Position numbers and translations under genes: made by a program. From Amycolatopsis tucumanensis (GTDB lineage Bacteria; Actinomycetota; Actinomycetes; Mycobacteriales; Pseudonocardiaceae): a DNA stretch of 64,000 bases. The stretch covers positions 58,337 through 122,336 of the forward strand of contig NZ_JAKGSD010000024.1 of the NCBI RefSeq assembly GCF_021654135.1. The letters are read 5' to 3'. Position 1 is the stretch's first letter, and every line of letters begins with the position of its first letter. The notes beneath the pieces were generated by a model. That model made no database searches. It saw nothing but the letters and a program-made list of their open reading frames with translations, and was not told where the DNA came from. Below are positions 30,734 to 38,569 of the stretch, in pieces.

Positions 30734-31444
30734 CTAGGACGCCTGCCGCCGCTCGGCGTCGGGCTGCCCGGGCACGACGAGCAACCCCGCCCGGAACGCC
30801 AGGGCGACGGCGTGGGTGCGGTCCCGCGCGGCGAGCTTGCGCAGCACCCCGCGGACGTGGGTCCGGATCGTCTCCACCGACAGCAGCAGGCTCGCCGCGA
30901 TCTGCGTGGTGCTGAGCCCTTCGGCGATGAGCTGCAGCACCTGGTACTCGCGCCCGCTCAGGGCGGGTCGCGGCGCGACCGGAGGTGGCTCCTCCCCCGC
31001 GATCTCCCGCGGCAACAGCAATCCCCGCAGCTGCCCGTCGACGTGGATCTGCCGGGTCGCTGCGGAGATCGCCTCGGTGATGCGCAACGGGTCGGCCGCG
31101 CGCGCGACCACCCCGCGCGCCCCCGCGCGCAGCAACTCGCCGAGGTGGGCGCGGTTCAACTGGCCGGGTTCCAGCAGCACCACCACCGCGACCGTGTTCC
31201 GCACCCCGGTCAGCAGCGGGATGAGCTGTGGCTGGCGGTTCACGCCCGCCCCGAGCAGGACGACGTCGGGGTGCGCGTGCTCGACCAGGCGGAGCAGGTC
31301 CGGCGCGGTGCCCGCGTGCCCGGCCCAGCGCATCGTGGTGCTGCGCCGGACCAGCGCGAAGAGCCCCTCGCGGAAGAGCGGAAGCGAGTCCGCCACCGCG
31401 ACCCGGATGCCGGCTCTGCCGTGGACGGCGGAAGTCGTGGACAA
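30734..31444 (-). CDS. LuxR-type regulator with atypical receiver domain
   Basis: A 236-residue NarL/LuxR-like protein. The N-terminal receiver starts normally ('IRVAVADSLPLFREGLFALV'), but the strand that should end with the phospho-accepting Asp reads 'PDVVLLGAGV', so it cannot be phosphorylated in the standard way. The C-terminal HTH is canonical ('LSGREYQVLQLIAEGLSTTQ', 'LLLSVETIRTHVRGVLRKL'). It is divergent from nothing and lies in tandem with the NlpC/P60 and second LuxR-type genes on the same strand, possibly one unit. Confidence 0.85.
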   Translation of the reverse strand: MSTTSAVHGRAGIRVAVADSLPLFREGLFALVRRSTTMRWAGHAGTAPDLLRLVEHAHPDVVLLGAGVNRQPQLIPLLTGVRNTVAVVVLLEPGQLNRAHLGELLRAGARGVVARAADPLRITEAISAATRQIHVDGQLRGLLLPREIAGEEPPPVAPRPALSGREYQVLQLIAEGLSTTQIAASLLLSVETIRTHVRGVLRKLAARDRTHAVALAFRAGLLVVPGQPDAERRQAS

Positions 31445-31470
31445 GGTTGTTCCTCCTCTGGTTGCGGTTG

Positions 31471-32439
31471 TCAGCGCAGCAGCCGCCGGATCCCGGTGAC
31501 CGGGCCGATCGCGTCGATGTCCGCGATCCGGACCGGCTCACCGGGGCGGGACGCGTGCACCGCACGCGACCCGTCGATCGCGACGGCGACGTGGCTGACG
31601 GGCTGGTAGTAGAAGACGAGATCGCCGGGGCGCACCTGGTCCCGCGGCACGGGGACACCCACCTCCGCCTGCGCTGCGCTCGTGCGCGGCACGGCCAGGC
31701 CGGCGGACCGGAACGCGGCCAGCACGAGGCCCGAACAGTCGTAGCTGCCGGGCCCCTCGGCGCCCCACACGTACGGTTTGCCGAGCTGCGCCAACGCGAA
31801 CCGCACCACGTTCCCGCCATCGCCCTCCGCGACCGGCGGCAGCGCGTCCACCCGGCGCTGTTCGTCCACCCGGTTCTGGGCGTCCTGGACGCCGCGAAGG
31901 GCGGCGTCGCGCCGTGCTCCGGCGGCCGCGAGCGCATCGGCCGCCGCGGTGCGGGCGGCTTCGGCCTGTGCCAGGGCATCCGCGGACGTGGTGACCGCGG
32001 ACTCGGCCTGGCGCACGGATTCGTCGGCCGCCCGTACCTCGGCGAACTGGTCGGCGGCGACGAAATCGAGCAGGGGCAGGGCGGCCCGGTAGTCCAGCGG
32101 CGCGCGGTTGTCCAGCACCGCGAACTCCCGGCCACGGCGGAACTCCGCGGAGACCCCGGAGTAGAAACCGGCCACGCGCGAGCGGGCCGCCACGGCAGCG
32201 GACCGTGCCACGCGCAACGCCTCGCCGGTGGACCCGTTGCCTGCCCGCGCGGCCGACAGGTTCAGCTCAGCCGCGGCGAGTTCGGCTTCCTTGCCGCTCA
32301 CTTCGCTCTGCACGGCGGTGAATTCGTCCTGGGCGCGCCGGAGTTCCTGGTACGCACTGTCCACGTCGAGTCGCGGTGCGGCCAGTGCCGGCCCGGCCCC
32401 GAGCACGGCCGTCAGCCACACCACGACCAGCAGCGTCAT
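31471..32439 (-). CDS. Secreted NlpC/P60 peptidoglycan endopeptidase
   Basis: A 322-residue exported protein: signal peptide (1 to about 24, ending 'GPALAAP'), a long coiled coil (about 28-200, Ala/Arg/Glu-rich), then an NlpC/P60 domain with the catalytic Cys235 in 'YDCSGLV' and the His in 'SHVAVAID'. The layout matches RipA/RipC-like enzymes that cut D-Glu-mDAP stem peptide bonds during septum hydrolysis. ATG 32439 is chosen because it gives a correct signal peptide; GTG 32448 is also possible. It is flanked on both sides by LuxR-type regulators without a phospho-Asp, so expression may be closely tuned. Confidence 0.88.
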   Translation of the reverse strand: MTLLVVVWLTAVLGAGPALAAPRLDVDSAYQELRRAQDEFTAVQSEVSGKEAELAAAELNLSAARAGNGSTGEALRVARSAAVAARSRVAGFYSGVSAEFRRGREFAVLDNRAPLDYRAALPLLDFVAADQFAEVRAADESVRQAESAVTTSADALAQAEAARTAAADALAAAGARRDAALRGVQDAQNRVDEQRRVDALPPVAEGDGGNVVRFALAQLGKPYVWGAEGPGSYDCSGLVLAAFRSAGLAVPRTSAAQAEVGVPVPRDQVRPGDLVFYYQPVSHVAVAIDGSRAVHASRPGEPVRIADIDAIGPVTGIRRLLR

Positions 32440-32495
32440 CCTGACCACACCGAACAGACCGGCCGGCGCGGCGGAACCTGACGCGCAGCGGCGGA

Positions 32496-33074
32496 TCAGG
32501 GCGGGAAAAGACCGGCCCGGATCGCGAGCGCCACCGCGTGCGCCCGCGACGACGCGCGCAACTTCGTTTTCGCCGTGCGCAGGGCGGATCGGGCGGCGGC
32601 AGGGGTGAGACCGAGTTCGGCCGCGGTCTCCTCCGCCGTCATCCCGCGCGCGGCGCACTCCAGGACCGCGATCTCCTGCGCCGTCAGGCCGGTCACCCGG
32701 TTGCCGGGCGTCCGGGCCACCGCGGCGACCTCGGCGAGCGCGCCGAGCACGTTGCCCGGCAAACCGTTGCGGAGCAACGCCCAGCTGATGACGCCGTCCA
32801 CGCCGGGCGGCGGTGGTGCGTCCTCGGCCAGCAGCAGCACGACCGCGGACGGCGCCGCCGCGCGGATCTCGCGGCACAACGCGGGCACGTCGTCCACTTC
32901 GCCGTCGACGATCACGATGTCCGGATCGGACTGTCGCACCGCGCGGAGACCCGCGACACTCGTGTCCGCGATCTCCCACCGCGGCGCCGGACCTCCCGGC
33001 TGGGCCGACCGCAGCGCGCGCGCGCGAGCCGGGTCCTCCCCGACGTACATCGCGACGAGGGCGGCCGCGGGCAT
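32496..33074 (-). CDS. Short LuxR-type regulator with atypical receiver
   Basis: A 192-residue relative of the regulator at 30734-31444. The N-terminal receiver-like part is short ('PDIVIVDGEVDD' keeps one Asp but lacks the acidic pair at the N-terminus), and the C-terminal HTH is present ('LTAQEIAVLECAARGMTAEE', 'LGLTPAAARSALRTAKTKL'). ATG 33074 follows GGAG by seven bases. It heads a likely three-gene minus-strand unit with the endopeptidase and the other LuxR protein, and is divergent from the large LuxR protein at 33200. Confidence 0.8.
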   Translation of the reverse strand: MPAAALVAMYVGEDPARARALRSAQPGGPAPRWEIADTSVAGLRAVRQSDPDIVIVDGEVDDVPALCREIRAAAPSAVVLLLAEDAPPPPGVDGVISWALLRNGLPGNVLGALAEVAAVARTPGNRVTGLTAQEIAVLECAARGMTAEETAAELGLTPAAARSALRTAKTKLRASSRAHAVALAIRAGLFPP

Positions 33075-33199
33075 CCACCAACTCCTGTGTGTCTTCAAAC
33101 CGGTGACCCGAGACTAGTTGATCTTGTGCGCACCGAGCGGGTGAACCGCAAGGACACTGTCAGTAGCAGTAAGCGCTTCCAGACGATCACTTCTCCGCG

Positions 33200-34804
33200 G
33201 TGGTTACTATCCGAGAAGTGCACGACGGCAGCTCGCTCGACGAGTTCCCCGCAGAACTGCGCCGGATCGTCGGCGCGCAGGACTGGGACGAGCTGGAGGA
33301 CTTTTGCGACCGGCACTGGCTGGCGTTGCCCGCGGACCTGGCCGCGACGCTCGTCGCCGCGCTCGGGTCGATCCCGCCCGAAGTCCTGCACGGCAGGCCG
33401 CGGCTGGTGATCGCGTGGCTCACCAACGCCCACGCGCTGGCCGGCCCCGCGGACGCGGAACTGCGCGCGTTCCTCCGGCGCTACATGGAAGTGGGTGCGC
33501 GGATGGCCAACGAGTTCGACCTGACCGCGGACGTCCCGCCCGCCACGCTGATCGCGCTGGGCACCGCGAAGCTCGTCCAGTTGCGGGGGCAGGGCAGCCT
33601 GGACGAGGCGGACGAGCTCGGCGAGCAGCTCGCGCGGCGGGTGGACGAACTCCGCCCGCTGCCGCGGGAACGGTCGACCTTGCGGCCCGGATGGCTTGCG
33701 CTGCAACGAGGTCTGACCCGGTCGCTGGCCGGTGACCTGGACGGCGCCACCGCCCTCTACCAGCTGGCGCACGAGCAGGCGCGGGCCGAGCCGCTCACGC
33801 ACTTCGCCGGGATCAACGCCGCGGCTAACCTGGCCATGGTGTTCGCGCACCAGGGCCAGCAGGAGGCGGCCGCCCGCTGGATCAAGACGATGCGGTCGTA
33901 CCCGCCGCCGATGCCGTCGGTCGCCTTCCTCGGCACCGTCGGGGCGACGATCGCCGAGGGCTGGCTCGCGCTCGACCGGCACGACCGGGACGGCGTGGCG
34001 GCCGCGCTCGCGGTGACCGGCGACGGCACCAAACCGATCGAGGTGTGGCCGTTCGTCGCGGCCATGGTCGGCGCGGCCGCGCTGCACTTCGGTGATCCGG
34101 CGGACGGGCTCGACCAGCTCGAGCGGATTCGGATCAGCAGGCAGGCCACCGCCGGGCCGGGCATCGCGCAGCAGGTGCTGGACCGCGCCAGGGCCGACCT
34201 GCTGATCGCCGCCGGACAGGGAAACCGCGCGCTGCGGATGCTCCGGCGCGAAACGGCCGCGGTGCCGGCTTGGCTGGCGGTCCCGTCGGCCCGGCTGCAC
34301 CTGCTGGCGGGCGACCACCGGCAGGCCAGGGCGATCGCCGCGCGCAGCGTGTGGGACGCGGGCACGCCGCGCCGCGACAAGGCGCAGCTGCTGCTCGTGC
34401 ACGCCGTGGCCGCGCTCCGGATGGGTGACCGGGAAGCCGCCCGCGGCGCCGTCCGGATGCTGTCCTCGGTCCGCGAGCCGGACGAGGTGGCGTCCCTGGC
34501 GACGCTGCCCGCGGCCGAACGCGCGGAACTCCTCGGCGAGATCGAGCTGACGGAGACCGCCGCCGCGCGCCTGGACCACGCGCGCCCGGTTTTTCCGGAG
34601 CGGATCGACCTGGTGGCGCTGACCAACCGCGAGCACCGGGTCCTGACCGAGCTGGCGCAGGGCCACTCGCCGCAGGAGATCGCCCGCAGCCTGGTCGTCT
34701 CCGTGGCGACGGTCCGCTCCCAGTTGCAGAGCGTCTACCGGAAGCTGGGCGCCTCGAACCGGGACGAGGCGATCATGCGCACGTACGAGCTGGGCCTGCT
34801 CTGA
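33200..34804 (+). CDS. Large TPR/LuxR-type transcriptional regulator
   Basis: A 534-residue regulator beginning with GTG. Residues 1 to about 455 are alpha-helical repeats ('AGINAAANLAMVFAHQGQQEAAARW', TPR-like) with no Walker A motif, so unlike MalT/LAL proteins it has no ATPase part. The C-terminal LuxR HTH is clear ('LTNREHRVLTELAQGHSPQE', 'LVVSVATVRSQLQSVYRKLG'). It resembles the HTH-bearing half of LAL regulators. It is divergent from the atypical LuxR gene across a 125-base gap that should hold both promoters. Confidence 0.8.
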   Translation: MVTIREVHDGSSLDEFPAELRRIVGAQDWDELEDFCDRHWLALPADLAATLVAALGSIPPEVLHGRPRLVIAWLTNAHALAGPADAELRAFLRRYMEVGARMANEFDLTADVPPATLIALGTAKLVQLRGQGSLDEADELGEQLARRVDELRPLPRERSTLRPGWLALQRGLTRSLAGDLDGATALYQLAHEQARAEPLTHFAGINAAANLAMVFAHQGQQEAAARWIKTMRSYPPPMPSVAFLGTVGATIAEGWLALDRHDRDGVAAALAVTGDGTKPIEVWPFVAAMVGAAALHFGDPADGLDQLERIRISRQATAGPGIAQQVLDRARADLLIAAGQGNRALRMLRRETAAVPAWLAVPSARLHLLAGDHRQARAIAARSVWDAGTPRRDKAQLLLVHAVAALRMGDREAARGAVRMLSSVREPDEVASLATLPAAERAELLGEIELTETAAARLDHARPVFPERIDLVALTNREHRVLTELAQGHSPQEIARSLVVSVATVRSQLQSVYRKLGASNRDEAIMRTYELGLL

Positions 34805-34943
34805 GCCGGGGTGGCACACGCTCGCCGGGAACACCGCCCGTCCCACCCCCTTCGACCCCAGAGCCGGACGGCGTCCGCCGGCGAGCTTCGCGGCCCCCCG
34901 CACCACTCAGACCGGGCAGGGGCCGCGGACATGACGCGGTGGG

Positions 34944-36029
34944 TCAGGGAGTTCGGCCGTCGCCGGCGAGGAACGCGGTGAGGTGCCGGGCCTCGTCGTC
35001 GACGGCGATCCGCTCGGCGCGGGTGAAGCGGCGCAGCGGGGTGACGGTCACGGTGTCCGCTTCGACGGTCCAGGTGGCGGCGACGCGGCCGTCGACCAGC
35101 ACGACGCGCTCACCGGCCACCGAGAGGTTGCGGTGGGCGTCGTCGATGATGCGGGCGCGGTCCTGGTAGCCGAGGATCGCGTTGTCGAACGCGGGCAGGA
35201 ACCGGATCGGGGCGGATGTGCCGGGGTCGGGGCGCGGTGCGTCGGGCAGGTCGAGGAGTTCGCGGCCGTGTTCGTCGCGGAAGGCGACCAGTTCGTCGCG
35301 GATGGCGGCCACCGCGGCGGGCAGCCCGGCGAGGCCGCTCCAGGCGCGCAGGTCGGCCACGGTGGCCGGGCCGAAGGCGGCCAGGTAGCGGCGCGCGAGC
35401 GCCTGCCCGACGGGATCGGCGCCGTCCTCGGGGAGCGGCTCGACGTCGCGTCCCAGCCAGGAGGACAGCCGGACGTTCTGGACGCCCGCCTTGGCGCGCC
35501 ACAGCCCGCGCGGCGGCACCTGCACCGTCGGCACGAGTGCGGCGATCGCGAGTTCGCCCAGCGGGCGTGGCCCCGCGGACGGCCAGCGCCCGGCGAGCGC
35601 CCGCCCGATGTCGGCCATGGTGCACGGCTCGTCACGGGCCAGCTCCGCCCGCGCCGCCGCGGCCACTTCGCCGGGGTCCACGCCGTCCAGCTCGCGCCGG
35701 TAGACGCCGAACACCCGCTGGCGCAGCATCGCGTCGTGGCGGCTCCGCCAGGCCAGGACGTCGTCCGCCGTGACGAGGTGAATGGTGCGGCGCATGAGGT
35801 GCGTGCGGACGACCCGCCTGCCGGTCAGCAGCTCGTCGAGGGCGGCCGGCTGGAACCCCCGAAGCCGCGACCACAGCCCGACGAACGGTTCCTGGGGCTC
35901 CTGGGCCTGCAAGCCGCACAGGTGGGAGACCGCGTCCACGACCGGCAGATCGGCCCGCTCGAGGAGCAACTGGCGAGCCAACGCCGCCCGGTTGAGGGCC
36001 CTGCTGTCCATAGTGGTCACGGTGCCCAT
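34944..36029 (-). CDS. Winged-helix DNA-binding domain protein (HTH_42 / YcaQ-like)
   Basis: A 361-residue protein of the AlkX/YcaQ-like family ('HLCGLQAQEPQEPFVGLWSRL', 'VRTHLMRRTIHLV', 'FLPAFDNAILGYQDRARI'). Members contain winged-helix modules; Escherichia coli YcaQ is a DNA glycosylase for interstrand cross-links, and Streptomyces AlzQ-type relatives give resistance to a cross-linking natural product. This actinomycete branch is mostly uncharacterised. It lies directly upstream of a TetR gene on the same strand and could be part of a resistance locus with the MFS pump, which is inference. Confidence 0.8.
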   Translation of the reverse strand: MGTVTTMDSRALNRAALARQLLLERADLPVVDAVSHLCGLQAQEPQEPFVGLWSRLRGFQPAALDELLTGRRVVRTHLMRRTIHLVTADDVLAWRSRHDAMLRQRVFGVYRRELDGVDPGEVAAAARAELARDEPCTMADIGRALAGRWPSAGPRPLGELAIAALVPTVQVPPRGLWRAKAGVQNVRLSSWLGRDVEPLPEDGADPVGQALARRYLAAFGPATVADLRAWSGLAGLPAAVAAIRDELVAFRDEHGRELLDLPDAPRPDPGTSAPIRFLPAFDNAILGYQDRARIIDDAHRNLSVAGERVVLVDGRVAATWTVEADTVTVTPLRRFTRAERIAVDDEARHLTAFLAGDGRTP

Positions 36030-36046
36030 GGTCGCAGGGGAAGCGG

Positions 36047-36691
36047 TCAGGTGGTGTCCTCTTTCCGGGCTGCTGGGTGCAGATCGCCTGCTGTCGCGGG
36101 CAGGAACAGGCGGTCGAGGTGGTAGGCCAGGATCGCGTGGGCGTCGTCGGTGCTGCGCTGGCCGACCAGCACGCTGGTCCCCAGTCCGTGGCTGAGCGCC
36201 AGCAGTCTCGCGGCTTCCGCGCGGTGGTCCCTGCCGGGGTGTAGTTCACCCCGGGTGGCGGCGTCGGCCAGGATGTCGGCGAGTTCGCGTTCGCGCCGGT
36301 TGGGGCCGTCGACGAACGGGTGCGCGGCGAGGTCCGGGTCGGTCATGGCCAGCACCGCGTACGAGGTCCATACCAGGTGGTGCGCGCGGCTCTCGGCATC
36401 GGTCGGCAGCGCCTCGGCGAGGAAGCCTTCTGCGATTGCCCGCGTCGACGACTGGGCATCCCGCGTCCTCTCTCGCCAGCGTTCGACGCTGCGCCGTTCG
36501 AGGTGTTCAAGCGTGCCGTGCAACAGTTCGGCCTTGGTGTCGAAGTAGTACTGCACCAGGCTGACCGACACCCCGGCTTCTGCGGCGACCGTGCGCATCG
36601 TGACCGCGTGCAGCCCCTCGCGCGCCGCGACCCGGACCAGCGCCTCGGCGATCTGCGCGCGGCGTTCGGCGTGATCGACGATCTTCGGCAC
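36047..36691 (-). CDS. TetR-family repressor of the divergent MFS pump
   Basis: A 214-residue TetR protein. The HTH region reads 'ALVRVAAREGLHAVTMRTVAAE' and 'AGVSVSLVQYYFDTKAELL'. The C-terminal ligand domain is of the BetI-like type ('HHLVWTSYAVLAM'). GTG 36691 is chosen since GGAGG lies five bases upstream; the preceding GTG is too close to it. It is divergent from the MFS gene, and a repeated TACGCnTGTA box in the gap is its likely operator. It probably senses the exported compound. Confidence 0.88.
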   Translation of the reverse strand: MPKIVDHAERRAQIAEALVRVAAREGLHAVTMRTVAAEAGVSVSLVQYYFDTKAELLHGTLEHLERRSVERWRERTRDAQSSTRAIAEGFLAEALPTDAESRAHHLVWTSYAVLAMTDPDLAAHPFVDGPNRRERELADILADAATRGELHPGRDHRAEAARLLALSHGLGTSVLVGQRSTDDAHAILAYHLDRLFLPATAGDLHPAARKEDTT

Positions 36692-36715
36692 CACTTCCTC
36701 CGCTCGGTCTTTATA

Positions 36716-36742
36716 GTACGCATGTATATAATACGCTTGTAC
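36716..36742. promoter_or_regulatory. TetR operator and MFS promoter
   Basis: Two direct copies of TACGCnTGTA (36717-36726 and 36732-36741), 15 bases apart. Each is a partial palindrome (TAC...GTA). A perfect TATAAT (36727-36732) lies between and partly inside them, 31 bases before the MFS start. The AT-rich patch stands out in this GC-rich genome. A repressor bound here would cover the -10 box. Confidence 0.65.
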
Positions 36743-36757
36743 AGTAAAGGGGTCGAC

Positions 36758-38164
36758 GTGGGGTCCGACGAGGCGAAAACCCGGGGCAGAGCGCTGCTGG
36801 CGTTGTCGTGTGCGGCGCAGTTCATGGTGGTGCTCGACGTCTCGGTGGTGAATGTCGCGCTGCCGTCCATCCAGTCCGCACTCGGGTTCAACGCTGCGGA
36901 CTTGCCGTGGGTGGTCAACGCCTATGCCGTGGTCTTCGCCGGGTTTCTGCTGCTCGGCGGCCGACTCGCCGACGTCTGGGGACGGCGCCGGACCTTCCTG
37001 GGCGGCCTCGCCCTGTTCACCGCGGCCAGCCTGGCCGGGGGCGTCGCCGGCACGGCGGGGCTGCTCACGGCGGCGCGGGCGGTGCAGGGACTCGGCGCGG
37101 CGGTGCTCGCCCCGGCGACGCTGACCGTGCTGATGGCGGCGTTCCCCGAGGGCGCCCGGCGGACGCGGGCGCTGGCCGTGTGGACGGCGGTCGGGATAGC
37201 CGGCGGCACGGCGGGCAATCTGCTCGGCGGCGCGCTGACCGAGTTCCTGACGTGGCGGTCGACGTTGCTGATCAACGTCCCGGTCGGGGCGCTGGCCCTG
37301 GTCGCCGCGGTGAAGCTGCTGCCCGCGGACACCGGCCGGGCGTCGCGGCCGCGCCTGGACGTTCCCGGTGCCGTCGCCGTCACCGTCGGCCTGGGCGCGC
37401 TGAGCTACGGCGTCAGCCGGTTCGCGGACGGCGGCGGCCACGGGCTCGCGATCGCCGCCGTCGGAATCGGTATCACGGCATTGACGGCGTTCGTCCTGAT
37501 CGAGTGGCGGGCCGCGGGGACACCGTTGATTCCGCTGCGGCTGTTCACCAGTCGCGCGATCCTGGTCGGCAATGCCGTGATGCTGCTAACCGGGGCGTGC
37601 CTGAACCCGATGTGGTACTTCCTCGCGCTGTCCATGCAGAACGTGCTGCACTACAGCGCTGTGCAGACCGGACTCGGTTTCCTGCCGCACACGCTGCTGA
37701 GCATCGCCGTCGGCACGTGGCTTACGCCGTGGCTCATGCGGTTCGTCCGGCACCAGCTGCTCATCGTCGGCGGCGCGCTCCTGGCCGCAGCCGGCTTCGG
37801 GTGGCAGAGCGCGCTCACTCCCGGCAGCGGCTACCTCGTCGGCATCGCCGGACCGGCGATCCTGATCGCGCTCGGCTCCGGCCTGCTCAACACCCCGCTG
37901 ACCACCACCGTCACCGCCGGAATCGACCCGGCCGACGCGGGTGCCGCCTCGGGATTGATGAACACCACGAAACAGGCCGGCGCCGCCCTCGGTCTCGCCG
38001 TGCTCGTCGCGGCGACCGGCACAACGGCCACCACGCCTGAGCAGTTGGCCGCTGCCTACGGCCACGCGTTCCTGCTCATCGCGGCCATTCTGACGGCGGC
38101 TGCCGCGGTTGCCTTCGCGATTCCCGGACGAGCCCGGCAGCTTGCGTCAACGGGCTCCTCGTAG
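36758..38164 (+). CDS. MFS efflux transporter (DHA2 type)
   Basis: A 468-residue drug:H+ antiporter with about 14 hydrophobic helices. Motif C-like and early motifs are present ('FMVVLDVSVVNVALPSIQ', 'LGGRLADVWGRRRTF', 'RAVQGLGAAVLAPATL'), as in the EmrB/QacA family. The GTG start at 36758 follows AAAGGGG; in-frame ATG/GTG codons upstream overlap the operator and are less likely. The divergent TetR gene implies substrate-induced expression. The substrate is unknown. Confidence 0.88.
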   Translation: MGSDEAKTRGRALLALSCAAQFMVVLDVSVVNVALPSIQSALGFNAADLPWVVNAYAVVFAGFLLLGGRLADVWGRRRTFLGGLALFTAASLAGGVAGTAGLLTAARAVQGLGAAVLAPATLTVLMAAFPEGARRTRALAVWTAVGIAGGTAGNLLGGALTEFLTWRSTLLINVPVGALALVAAVKLLPADTGRASRPRLDVPGAVAVTVGLGALSYGVSRFADGGGHGLAIAAVGIGITALTAFVLIEWRAAGTPLIPLRLFTSRAILVGNAVMLLTGACLNPMWYFLALSMQNVLHYSAVQTGLGFLPHTLLSIAVGTWLTPWLMRFVRHQLLIVGGALLAAAGFGWQSALTPGSGYLVGIAGPAILIALGSGLLNTPLTTTVTAGIDPADAGAASGLMNTTKQAGAALGLAVLVAATGTTATTPEQLAAAYGHAFLLIAAILTAAAAVAFAIPGRARQLASTGSS

Positions 38165-38237
38165 CGGATCAGGCGTCCGCCGGAGCACGACGCCGCTCGC
38201 CGCGACGACCGCGATACCGCGACGAGCCGGGTAGGGC

Positions 38238-38276
38238 GCCGGGCTGGTGCCTCCCTCTGCGCAGCACCAGCCCGGC
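38238..38276. terminator. Strong hairpin terminator
   Basis: A 13-bp perfect stem (GCCGGGCTGGTGC and GCACCAGCCCGGC) with a 13-base loop. It lies between the MFS stop (38164) and the stop of the minus-strand repeat peptide gene (38284), and can end transcripts from both. It shows that the small peptide gene has its own transcript. Confidence 0.8.
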
Positions 38277-38283
38277 GACCAGG

Positions 38284-38454
38284 TCAGTTGTCCCACGGGT
38301 GCCCGGCGACCACCGAGTTACTCCACGGATGCCCGGCGACCACCGAGTTGTTCCAGTCGTGCCCCGCCACCACGGAGTCGTTCCAGTCGTGCCCGGCGAC
38401 CGCGACGAAAGCCGCCGCCGCCAGAACCGCCGTGACGATGCCCTTGATGCGCAT
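38284..38454 (-). CDS. Small secreted peptide with four tandem GH(D/P)W repeats
   Basis: A 56-residue gene. An N-terminal signal-like segment (residues 1 to about 20, 'MRIKGIVTAVLAAAAFVAVA') is followed by four 10-residue units: GHDWNDSVVA, GHDWNNSVVA, GHPWSNSVVA and a final GHPWDN. An AGGGGGAAGG box sits three bases before ATG 38454, and a strong terminator follows the stop, so it is a genuine short gene. Possible roles are an exported signalling peptide, a multi-core RiPP precursor or a metal-binding peptide; I know no matching family. It is divergent from an AfsR/SARP regulator carrying TPRs. Confidence 0.8.
   Translation of the reverse strand: MRIKGIVTAVLAAAAFVAVAGHDWNDSVVAGHDWNNSVVAGHPWSNSVVAGHPWDN
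38301..38400 (-). repeat. Three and a third 30-bp tandem repeats inside the small peptide gene
   Basis: Units start at 38301, 38331, 38361 and 38391 (gcccggcgac or a one/two-base variant), a 30-base period equal to 10 codons. The repeats keep the reading frame and differ mostly at codons for D/P and N/S/D, so copy number probably changes by slippage under protein-level selection. They are not a CRISPR array, since there are no spacers. Confidence 0.85.
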
Positions 38455-38507
38455 GCCTTCCCCCTGACGAGTCGAGGTAACTGTCCTGCGCAGCGTCCCG
38501 CCACCGT

Positions 38508-38525
38508 GCATCACATCTGCATCAC
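38508..38525. promoter_or_regulatory. Heptamer direct repeats, candidate SARP binding site
   Basis: GCATCAC occurs twice with an 11-base period (38508-38514 and 38519-38525) in the 115-base gap between the repeat peptide gene and the SARP gene. SARP and other OmpR-type winged helices bind direct heptamer repeats spaced by 11 bases, one helical turn. It may serve autoregulation and control of the small peptide. Confidence 0.5.
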
Positions 38526-38569
38526 GGGCGCCCCGGCCGCCGCCGGCGAGTGGTTGTCTGGACCGCGCC

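Noticed and set aside
38301..38400. 30-bp repeats resembling a small CRISPR array
   Set aside because: The repeats are directly adjacent without spacers, are in frame with a peptide gene, and no cas genes are nearby.
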